Source: Peptostreptococcus sp.
Lineage (GTDB): Bacteria; Bacillota; Clostridia; Peptostreptococcales; Peptostreptococcaceae
Reading direction: 5' to 3'
DNA length: 6,711 nt
Assembly: GCA_020025095.1 (NCBI GenBank)
Contig: JAHHSS010000077.1
Span: 1 to 6,711, forward strand
Shown piece after piece: positions 1 to 5,284 of the stretch. Position 1 is the first letter of the stretch, and each line of letters starts with the position of its first letter. The translations under genes and the position numbers were made by a program. A model generated the notes under the pieces. That model was not told the DNA's origin and searched no databases. It saw nothing but the letters and a program-made list of their open reading frames with translations.

Positions 1-55
1 AAAATATTTAATTTCTTATAAAAAAGATGACTATAAAAGTATAAAAATTAGATTA

Positions 56-91
56 AAAAGAAAAGGGAAGCTAATGTTTTCCTTTTCTTTT
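56..91 (+). terminator. Hairpin terminator of an upstream gene
   Basis: A 15-bp inverted repeat (56-70 with 77-91, two G-T pairs) closes a 6-base loop. The descending arm is itself T-rich and is followed by more T/A sequence. No coding sequence is seen in 1-55, so it most likely ends transcription of a gene left of the window. The mirrored A-rich and T-rich arms would also allow it to act on the other strand. Confidence 0.6.
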
Positions 92-120
92 GTTATTTAT
101 ATGTTTAAATAGGGTATAAT
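90..120 (+). promoter_or_regulatory. Candidate sigma-A promoter of nfo
   Basis: A perfect -10 box TATAAT lies at 115-120. A TTGTTA -35-like box at 90-95 is separated by a somewhat long 19-base spacer and touches the end of the upstream terminator hairpin. The implied transcript start is near 127, leaving a leader of about 40 bases before the nfo start codon. The -10 is convincing; the -35 is tentative. Confidence 0.5.
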
Positions 121-168
121 ATAAATGTTGTATTTATACACAGATGCAAATTTGAAAGGAGGAAATTT

Positions 169-1008
169 ATGTTATATATAGGATCACATTTATCTGTATC
201 GAATGGTTTTATGTCGATGGCGAGGGAAGCAATGGCTATGGGAGCGAACACTTTTGCATTTTTTACTAGAAATCCTAGAGGAGGAAAATCTAAGGATGTT
301 GATATGAAAGATGTAAAAGAGTTCAATAAATACATAAAAGAAAATAATTTTGGTAAGCTTGTAGCACATGCGCCTTATACATTAAATCCTGCAAGTGCAA
401 CTGAAAAAACAAGGGACTTTGCACTCAAAGTTATGGAAGAGGATATAGCTAAAATGGAACTTATCCCAAATAATTATTACAACTTTCATCCAGGAAGCCA
501 TGTAAAGCAGGGATTAAATTTAGGTACATATCTAATAGCAGATATTTTAAATGAAACATTAAAAAAGGATATGACTACAACAGTTCTCCTTGAAACAATG
601 GCAGGTAAAGGTACAGAAATAGGTAAAAATTTTGAAGAGATAAAAATAATAATAGACAAGATAAAATTAAATGAAAAGGTAGGTGTATGTTTAGATACTT
701 GCCACATAAGCGATGGGGGATACGATATAGTCAATAATCTTGAAGGTGTTCTTAAAGAATTTGATAAGATAATAGGATTAGAAAAATTGAAAGCACTCCA
801 TATAAATGATAGCAAAAATGAAATAGGAAGTAGAAAAGATAGACATGAGAAGATAGGTATGGGATATCTTGGTATTGAAACGTTTAGACAGATAGTAAAC
901 CATCCTTATCTTAAAACCCTACCTATGATACTAGAAACTCCTAATGATTTTTCTGGATATAAGAAAGAAATAGAGCTTCTTAGATCAATGGAAAAAAATA
1001 ATATATAA
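169..1008 (+). CDS. nfo: Endonuclease IV (AP endonuclease)
   Basis: Deoxyribonuclease IV cleaves the backbone 5' of abasic sites in base excision repair and acts in the cytoplasm with three metal ions, normally zinc. The protein has 279 residues, close to the roughly 285 of E. coli Nfo, and spans a single TIM-barrel domain. All nine expected metal ligands can be placed by their motifs: H67 (AHAPY), H107 (NFHPGS), E142 (LETMAG), D176 and H179 (CLDTCH), H211 (LHINDS), D224 and H226 (KDRHEKIG), and E256 (LETP). It should therefore be active. The ATG follows a perfect AAGGAGG at 156-162 with a 6-base spacer. It is apparently monocistronic, with its own promoter upstream and a terminator shared with the convergent dcd. 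Nothing suggests truncation or transfer. Confidence 0.97.
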   Translation: MLYIGSHLSVSNGFMSMAREAMAMGANTFAFFTRNPRGGKSKDVDMKDVKEFNKYIKENNFGKLVAHAPYTLNPASATEKTRDFALKVMEEDIAKMELIPNNYYNFHPGSHVKQGLNLGTYLIADILNETLKKDMTTTVLLETMAGKGTEIGKNFEEIKIIIDKIKLNEKVGVCLDTCHISDGGYDIVNNLEGVLKEFDKIIGLEKLKALHINDSKNEIGSRKDRHEKIGMGYLGIETFRQIVNHPYLKTLPMILETPNDFSGYKKEIELLRSMEKNNI

Positions 1009-1074
1009 AGAGTGACTTTATATTAATAAACATTATAGTAAGATATAAGAGAACTTTTTATAATTTCCTAACGT

Positions 1075-1121
1075 AAAAAGACATCAGAGCAAATGAATAT
1101 CGCAACTGATGTCTTATTTTT
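1075..1121. terminator. Bidirectional terminator between nfo and dcd
   Basis: A 10-bp perfect stem pairs 1078-1087 with 1106-1115 around an 18-base loop. It is followed on the + strand by TATTTTTATTTTT and on the - strand by an A-run at 1075-1079 that reads as U. It can therefore end both nfo (+) and dcd (-). The dcd stop codon at 1120-1122 lies only a few bases before the stem. Confidence 0.75.
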
Positions 1122-1644
1122 ATTTTTCAAAATCTTTATACATAAGAGATGGTTGTATACCTTTGTTATTTTGATACTTACCACTAGAATAAAGCTCATA
1201 ATCACCGTGAATATCATGATAATAAATCTGGCAGATTTGAGTATCAGGATAAATTCGTATAGGTTGTACGCAAAAAATTTCAAGAGTCCAATAACCAGCA
1301 AAACCGATGTCACCAAAACCAGCTGTAACATGGATAAAAAGTCCAAGTCTTCCAGTTGAAGATCTTCCTTCCAACATAGGTACAAATTTTTCTGTTTTAG
1401 TAAATTCATTAGTTCTACCTAAATAAAGTCTATTTGGCTCAAGAAGAAGACCTTCCTCAGGAATAGTTATTTTTTTTACGGGATTTGCTATTTTCATATC
1501 CAAAACATTATTTTCATATACTAAAAGTTCATTACTCAATGAAAGATTATAGCTATTAGGATTTATATTTTCCTTATTAAATGGTTCTATTATAATATCG
1601 CCAGTTTCTATATTTTTTAATATTTCTTTCCCAGATAAAATCAT
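1120..1644 (-). CDS. dcd: dCTP deaminase
   Basis: The product deaminates dCTP to dUTP, the precursor for dTMP synthesis, in the cytoplasm. The 174-residue protein has the dUTPase/Dcd beta-barrel fold. The core motif EGRSSTGRLG is at residues 92-101, HVTAGF at 105-110, and the expected catalytic glutamate is E122 in TLE. The C-terminal segment GKYQNNKGIQPS (155-166) matches the tail that closes over the nucleotide. A GTG nine bases upstream, at 1653, is also in frame. I choose the ATG at 1644 because that GTG lies inside the Shine-Dalgarno sequence GAGGTGA and because family members start MILSG. Whether it also cleaves dUTP, as bifunctional Dcd-Dut enzymes do, cannot be settled by eye. It is transcribed opposite to its neighbours and looks monocistronic. 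Confidence 0.95.
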   Translation of the reverse strand: MILSGKEILKNIETGDIIIEPFNKENINPNSYNLSLSNELLVYENNVLDMKIANPVKKITIPEEGLLLEPNRLYLGRTNEFTKTEKFVPMLEGRSSTGRLGLFIHVTAGFGDIGFAGYWTLEIFCVQPIRIYPDTQICQIYYHDIHGDYELYSSGKYQNNKGIQPSLMYKDFEK

Positions 1645-1649
1645 TATTT

Positions 1650-1656
1650 TCACCTC
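1650..1656 (-). promoter_or_regulatory. Ribosome binding site that fixes the dcd start
   Basis: On the - strand the sequence reads GAGGTGA, a 7-base match to the anti-Shine-Dalgarno, ending 5 bases before the ATG at 1644. The upstream in-frame GTG at 1651-1653 is part of this element and would have no ribosome binding site of its own. The longer start is therefore unlikely. Confidence 0.8.
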
Positions 1657-1733
1657 TATAAAAATTATTAGTCAAAACGAAATAAAGAACTTTAAAAAGT
1701 CATATTCCGCTGAAATTACAATATCTTTTTATC

Positions 1734-1742
1734 ATTATAACA
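1734..1742 (-). promoter_or_regulatory. Extended -10 promoter of dcd
   Basis: Reading the - strand, TGTTATAAT is a perfect extended -10 element (TGnTATAAT). No good -35 is seen at the normal distance, which is tolerated with an extended -10. The implied leader is about 80 bases. Confidence 0.55.
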
Positions 1743-1816
1743 TATTTACTCAAGCCGATAAATAATAAAGCTATTAATAAATAACTTTTCTATTTTTATG
1801 ATAATATAATTTTTAT

Positions 1817-1830
1817 GTTGCAATTGCAAC
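1817..1830. promoter_or_regulatory. Perfect 14-bp palindrome, possible operator
   Basis: GTTGCAATTGCAAC is a perfect inverted repeat without a spacer. It lies in the divergent dcd/operon intergenic region, 93 bases before the first operon gene and about 60 bases upstream of its probable -10. A dimeric helix-turn-helix or Fur-type regulator is possible, but I do not recognise the motif. It is not a terminator, having no loop and no T-tract. Confidence 0.4.
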
Positions 1831-1872
1831 TGAAAAATAAATTTATTTGTAGTAATATAAATATATAAAAAA

Positions 1873-1881
1873 TGGTATAAA
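1873..1881 (+). promoter_or_regulatory. Extended -10 promoter of the three-gene operon
   Basis: TGGTATAAA fits the extended -10 consensus (TGnTATAAT) with one mismatch. No convincing -35 lies 17 bases upstream. The start would fall near 1888, giving a leader of about 35 bases. A second TATAAT at 1805-1810, just before the palindrome, is an alternative; the palindrome would then cover its start site. Confidence 0.45.
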
Positions 1882-1923
1882 ATAGAAGGACAACTTATTA
1901 ATAAATGTAAAGAGAGGGATAAT

Positions 1924-3156
1924 ATGAATAAATACTTTTCAATGGATGACAAAATATATAATATAGTTCAAAAGAATCCTGAAATATTGGATTTTTTGAT
2001 TGCTAATGGATTTGAACAGTTTAAAGATATAAATATATTTAATACTATGTCAAAGAAGATAAGTCTTTCAATGGCTCTTAAATTAAAAAAAGTAAATGTG
2101 AAAATTTTTGAGCAGAGATTGGTAAGCTTTTTAGACGAGGAGAGAAAAAGTGTAGACAGGGATTTGTTAGGCGCTTTGAATACTAAAAAGAAAAAGGCAG
2201 ATATTAGTATTGAGGGGGTTCTACCTTGTCCAATAAGAATTCCACTGCTAGAGTCATTTGAAAAGTGGCTAGATAGCAATAAAAAAAATTTTTCCTATTC
2301 AATAGAATATGATTTAAAGTCAGCCAATATGGGACTTGATTGGATAAAAGAGAAGGTAAAAACAGGAGATGTGGATAAAATACCAGATATATTGATGTCT
2401 GCTGGATTTGATTTATTTTTCGATAAAGAACTAATGGGGCAGTTTATGGATAAAGGTATTTTTGAAGCTTCAACAAATGAAATGAATAAGGATTTTTGCA
2501 ATGATTATATAGACCTTAGAGATCCAAAGAAAAGATACTTAATTACAGGTGTTGTACCAGCTGTTTTTTTGGTAAATAAGAACGAATTGAATGGAAGAAA
2601 AATACCTGAAACATGGGAAGATATATTGAGCGAAGAATTTGAAGATTCAGTTGCGATACCAATGGGCGATTTAGATTTATTTAATGCATTGATACTTACT
2701 ATTTATAGTGAGTGTGGAATGGACGGTATATCAAAGCTTGCAAGGTCTTATAAGAAAAGTCTACATCCAGCACAGATGGTGAAAGCAAAAGGAAAGAACA
2801 ATTCTAATATAGCGGCTGTAAGTGTTATACCTTATTTTTTCACAAAAATGATAGATGAAAATAACCAAATAGCAATATGGCCCAAAGACGGGGCAATTAT
2901 AAGTCCAATATTTATGATTGCAAAAAAAGAAAAGAAGGATTCTTTACAAGCAATAGTGAACTTTTTTATATCGCCAGAAATAGGTGAAATTTTTTCAGCA
3001 AATGGTAAATTTCCTTCTACCAATAAAGACATAGATAATAAACTTACAGAAAAGCAGAAGTTTAAATGGCTTGGGTGGGATTTTATAGAAAAACAAGATA
3101 TGGGAAGCTTGTTGCAAGAGCTTGAAAATAGATTTAACAAGGAAATATTAAAATAG
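1924..3156 (+). CDS. Cytoplasmic ABC-type substrate-binding-like protein with N-terminal DUF1858 domain
   Basis: The protein has 410 residues. Residues 8-75 match the DUF1858 (ScdA_N-like) helical domain: a YNIVQKNPEILDFLIANGF helix, then the F-x-T-M and SLSMALKLKKVNV segments typical of the cysteine-free form. From about residue 97 it resembles type 2 periplasmic binding proteins of the iron/small-anion class. Supporting motifs are GVLPCPIRIPLLESF (98-112), ITGVVPAVFLVNKNEL (207-222), IPETWEDIL (227-235) and VIPYFF (301-306), and FFISPEIGEIFSANGKFPS (347-365) near the C terminus. There is no signal peptide, lipobox or hydrophobic start, so it should be cytoplasmic, which is unusual for the fold. 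The start is preceded by a modest GAGAGGG. It is first in an operon with a GTPase and an ABC ATPase and has no permease partner here. The ligand is unknown; a metal or metal-bearing ligand is an inference from the GTPase neighbour. Confidence 0.85.
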   Translation: MNKYFSMDDKIYNIVQKNPEILDFLIANGFEQFKDINIFNTMSKKISLSMALKLKKVNVKIFEQRLVSFLDEERKSVDRDLLGALNTKKKKADISIEGVLPCPIRIPLLESFEKWLDSNKKNFSYSIEYDLKSANMGLDWIKEKVKTGDVDKIPDILMSAGFDLFFDKELMGQFMDKGIFEASTNEMNKDFCNDYIDLRDPKKRYLITGVVPAVFLVNKNELNGRKIPETWEDILSEEFEDSVAIPMGDLDLFNALILTIYSECGMDGISKLARSYKKSLHPAQMVKAKGKNNSNIAAVSVIPYFFTKMIDENNQIAIWPKDGAIISPIFMIAKKEKKDSLQAIVNFFISPEIGEIFSANGKFPSTNKDIDNKLTEKQKFKWLGWDFIEKQDMGSLLQELENRFNKEILK

Positions 3157-3187
3157 CTTTTTATAATTATTTTAAAAGGAGAAAAAG

Positions 3188-3892
3188 ATGAATTTAGTAG
3201 TATTTTCTGGTCCGCCATCATCTGGCAAAACTAGTGTAATAATGAAAACAATAGAGGCGTTAAAAAGTCAAAATATTAAAGTTGGGGTAGTGAAATTTGA
3301 TTGTCTGTATACAGATGATGATCTAATATATGAAAAAGCTAATGTAGCTGTAAAGAAGGGGCTTTCTGCTTCTCTTTGCCCGGATCATTTCTTTGTTTCA
3401 AATATAGAAGAAGTTGTGAAATGGGGGAAGGAGAAAAGTTTGGATATTTTAATAACGGAGTCGGCTGGTCTTTGTAATAGATGTTCCCCTTATATTAAGG
3501 ATATTAAAGGAATCTGTGTAATAGACAATCTGTCTGGAATAAATACTCCTAAAAAGATAGGTCCAATGTTGAGAGCCGCTGATATAGTAGTAATTACAAA
3601 AGGGGATATAGTATCGCAAGCTGAAAGAGAAGTATTTGAATCAAAAGTAAATTCAGTAAATCCTACCGCAGTAACTATGCATATAAATGGTCTTACTGGT
3701 CAGGGGGCTTATGAATTGAGTGGTTTGCTAATTAGAGAAAAAAATGAAATAGAAACAGTAAAGGGGATGAAATTGAGGTTTCCTATGCCATCTGCACTTT
3801 GTTCTTATTGTCTCGGTGAAACAAGAATAGGTGAAGAGTATCAAATGGGAAATGTAAGAAAAATGGATTTGGAGGACGACGATGAAAGATAA
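3188..3892 (+). CDS. G3E/HypB-like P-loop GTPase with two CxxC motifs
   Basis: This 234-residue SIMIBI-class nucleotide-binding protein is related to the G3E metallochaperone GTPases (HypB, UreG, CobW/P47K). The P-loop is GPPSSGKT (8-15), followed by a switch-like KFDCLYTDD (37-45). ITESAGLC (89-96) replaces the usual HypB-type E-N-x-G segment, and TKGD (137-140) stands for the base-specific NKxD motif. Candidate metal ligands are C39, C64, the pair C96/C99 (CNRC) right after the ESAG segment, and the C-terminal pair C205/C208 (CSYCLGETRIG). The start has AAAAGGAG at 3174-3181 with a 6-base spacer. It follows the binding-protein gene by 31 bases and overlaps the ABC gene by 11. GTP rather than ATP use and metal binding are inferred. 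It is not the hydrogenase HypB itself: there is no His-rich N terminus and no hyp neighbours. Confidence 0.85.
   Translation: MNLVVFSGPPSSGKTSVIMKTIEALKSQNIKVGVVKFDCLYTDDDLIYEKANVAVKKGLSASLCPDHFFVSNIEEVVKWGKEKSLDILITESAGLCNRCSPYIKDIKGICVIDNLSGINTPKKIGPMLRAADIVVITKGDIVSQAEREVFESKVNSVNPTAVTMHINGLTGQGAYELSGLLIREKNEIETVKGMKLRFPMPSALCSYCLGETRIGEEYQMGNVRKMDLEDDDER
3871..3875 (+). promoter_or_regulatory. Ribosome binding site of the ABC gene inside the GTPase gene
   Basis: GGAGG lies within the last codons of the GTPase gene, 6 bases before the ATG at 3882. The two reading frames overlap by 11 bases (3882-3892), so translation of the ATPase is likely coupled to that of the GTPase, favouring matched amounts. 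Confidence 0.8.
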
Positions 3893-4883
3893 ATTAGAAA
3901 ATAAAAAATTAAAGTATATAATAGAACAATATCCATTTATAAATTCCTTTTTTGAAGAAAATAGTTTAAATATTGAGGGGAAAGAAGAATATAGTTTTGA
4001 GGAGTATTTAAACAGTTTTTCGGGTGAAGAAATAGAAGATATGGCTTTAGATTTGAATAAGCTTTTGATAGATTTCTGTGAATATATAAATCAGATGAAA
4101 GATTTTTTAGGCCTCCAAGAAAATGAAGGGGTAGAATGTCTGAGTATAATAGCTGGAAAAAATAAAGATGGAGTTTTAGAAAAATTTGAAAGATTAGATA
4201 TTAAAAAATCTGAAATGATAGCAATTGTTGGTGCTACAGGTTCAGGCAAATCTAGACTTCTTGCAGATATAGAATGGGTTGCACAGAATGATACTCCAAC
4301 AGGAAGAAGCATTCTTATAAATGGAGAAGTTGCAAAAGATAAGTGGAGGTTTTCTTCCAATAAAAAATTAGTGGCACAACTTTCACAGAATATGAATTTT
4401 GTGATAGATTTATCGGTTAAGGATTTTATAGAAATGCATGCTAAGAGTAGAATGGTTGAGAATGTAAAGGAAACAACCGAAAGAATCATAGAGGAAGCTA
4501 ATAGACTTGCAGGAGAAAAATTCAATGTCGATACTCAAATAACTTCATTAAGTGGTGGTCAATCAAGAGCTCTTATGATTGCGGATACTGCAATACTTTC
4601 ATCTTCTCCAATAGTATTAATAGATGAAATAGAAAATGCGGGTATAGACAGAAAAAAAGCTCTTGAACTATTAGTATCATCAGAGAAGATAGTTTTGATA
4701 GCGACTCATGACCCAACTCTTGCTCTTATAGCTGATAAAAGGATAGTTATAAAAAATGGTGGGATAGCAGAAATAATAGAAACTAGCGTAGAAGAAAAAG
4801 AAAAATTAAAAGAATTAGAAGAGATGGATAAGATAATACAAGAGATGAGAAGAGCTTTAAGGGCTGGAGAAAAAATAACTTAA
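3882..4883 (+). CDS. Soluble ABC ATPase with N-terminal helical domain
   Basis: The protein has 333 residues. Residues 8-75 form a helical domain that resembles the DUF1858 domain of the first operon gene (YIIEQYPFINSFFEENSL, then DMALDLNKLLIDFCEYI). A single ABC nucleotide-binding domain follows: Walker A GATGSGKS (117-124), Q-loop around Q166/Q169 (VAQLSQN), signature LSGGQ (223-227), Walker B IVLIDE (244-249) with catalytic E249, and H-loop H276 (IATHDP). All catalytic residues are present. The last 35 residues are rich in Lys/Glu and probably helical or coiled coil. There is no transmembrane segment, and no permease lies in the operon. It could energise a permease encoded elsewhere, or act in the cytoplasm with the other two products; the shared N-terminal domain favours the latter. 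A terminator follows the stop by 9 bases, making it the last gene of the operon. Confidence 0.88.
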   Translation: MKDKLENKKLKYIIEQYPFINSFFEENSLNIEGKEEYSFEEYLNSFSGEEIEDMALDLNKLLIDFCEYINQMKDFLGLQENEGVECLSIIAGKNKDGVLEKFERLDIKKSEMIAIVGATGSGKSRLLADIEWVAQNDTPTGRSILINGEVAKDKWRFSSNKKLVAQLSQNMNFVIDLSVKDFIEMHAKSRMVENVKETTERIIEEANRLAGEKFNVDTQITSLSGGQSRALMIADTAILSSSPIVLIDEIENAGIDRKKALELLVSSEKIVLIATHDPTLALIADKRIVIKNGGIAEIIETSVEEKEKLKELEEMDKIIQEMRRALRAGEKIT

Positions 4884-4892
4884 AATGTAAGT

Positions 4893-4930
4893 AAAAGTGC
4901 TAAATTTATAATTTAGCACTTTTATAAGTT
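4893..4930 (+). terminator. Terminator of the three-gene operon
   Basis: A perfect 14-bp stem pairs 4893-4906 with 4910-4923 around a 3-base loop, with GTGC/GCAC in the lower half. The descending arm ends in TTTT followed by ATAAGTTTTT. It starts 9 bases after the ABC gene stop codon. Confidence 0.88.
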
Positions 4931-5016
4931 TTTATAGAAATTTTACTTGATAGAATGAATGTATTTGTAATAGTTAAATAAGTTATTAAGCGATAGTAGA
5001 TAGAAATCTTATGCAA

Positions 5017-5046
5017 TTGATTAAAATAAAAAAAAGTGGGTATAAT
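5017..5046 (+). promoter_or_regulatory. Distal candidate promoter
   Basis: TTGATT (5017-5022) and TATAAT (5041-5046) are separated by 18 bases. Initiation near 5053 would give fprA a leader of about 230 bases, or produce a separate small transcript. Confidence 0.45.
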
Positions 5047-5167
5047 CAAATAGCAAAACAAGTTGTATACAGTATTTTAAAAAATATTTAACAAGAGAAT
5101 AAAATTTATTCATTTTTTATTGCTTTTTATAGTATAATAATTAATGAAGATAAGACTATTACTCTTA

Positions 5168-5196
5168 TAGACAATGCTTTGCAATTATTGTATAAT
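5168..5196 (+). promoter_or_regulatory. Best candidate promoter of fprA
   Basis: TAGACA (5168-5173, one mismatch to TTGACA) and a perfect TATAAT (5191-5196) are separated by the optimal 17 bases. The transcript would start near 5203, about 80 bases before the fprA ATG. The spacer carries the partial repeat ACAAT/ATTGT and a TTGCAATT that resembles half of the palindrome at 1817-1830. Confidence 0.6.
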
Positions 5197-5284
5197 AAAA
5201 TTTGTATGATTAATGTGAAATATTATTTATTGAGTAATTTATATAATTGATTAGTTTGTATAATTAGAAGGGAGAATTTAAAGT

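Larger units (their letters stand above)
4931..5284 (+). other. Non-coding leader region upstream of fprA
   Basis: These 354 bases contain no gene I can support. They are very A+T rich and hold five TATAAT hexamers in the fprA direction (5041, 5133, 5191, 5242, 5259). The first and third have plausible -35 boxes. A small inverted repeat (ATAAGA at 5150-5155 with TCTTAT at 5163-5168) lies just before the best promoter. No riboswitch or T-box core is recognisable. Confidence 0.5.

Noticed and set aside
486..815. Open frame antisense to nfo, and similar frames antisense to the operon genes (for example 1968-2279, 2832-3221, 4091-4525)
   Set aside because: They are shadows of strongly supported genes on the + strand, with Ser/Phe/Ile-rich translations typical of reverse reading of A+T-rich coding DNA.
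1093..1359. Open frame antisense to dcd on the + strand
   Set aside because: It starts inside the terminator loop, lies wholly opposite the well-supported dcd gene, has no ribosome binding site, and its translation resembles no protein family.
3188..3892. Identification of the GTPase as HypB of hydrogenase maturation
   Set aside because: No hypA, hypC-F or nickel hydrogenase genes are nearby, the His-rich metal-storage region is missing, and the ESAGLCNRC segment differs from HypB.
5011..5091. A 26-codon open frame beginning MQLIKIKKSGYNQIAK in the fprA upstream region
   Set aside because: It has no ribosome binding site, overlaps a likely promoter (5017-5046), and short frames like this are expected in A+T-rich DNA. 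Kept only as a possible gene remnant.
5077..5094. Rex-like site (TTGTTAA-N4-TTAACAA) upstream of fprA
   Set aside because: The right half TTAACAA is perfect, but the left half matches at only four of seven positions, and the sequence is A-rich enough for chance matches.
5150..5168. Small hairpin ATAAGA/TCTTAT as a terminator or riboswitch element
   Set aside because: Only 6 A+T-rich pairs, no T-tract behind it, and no recognisable conserved riboswitch core around it.
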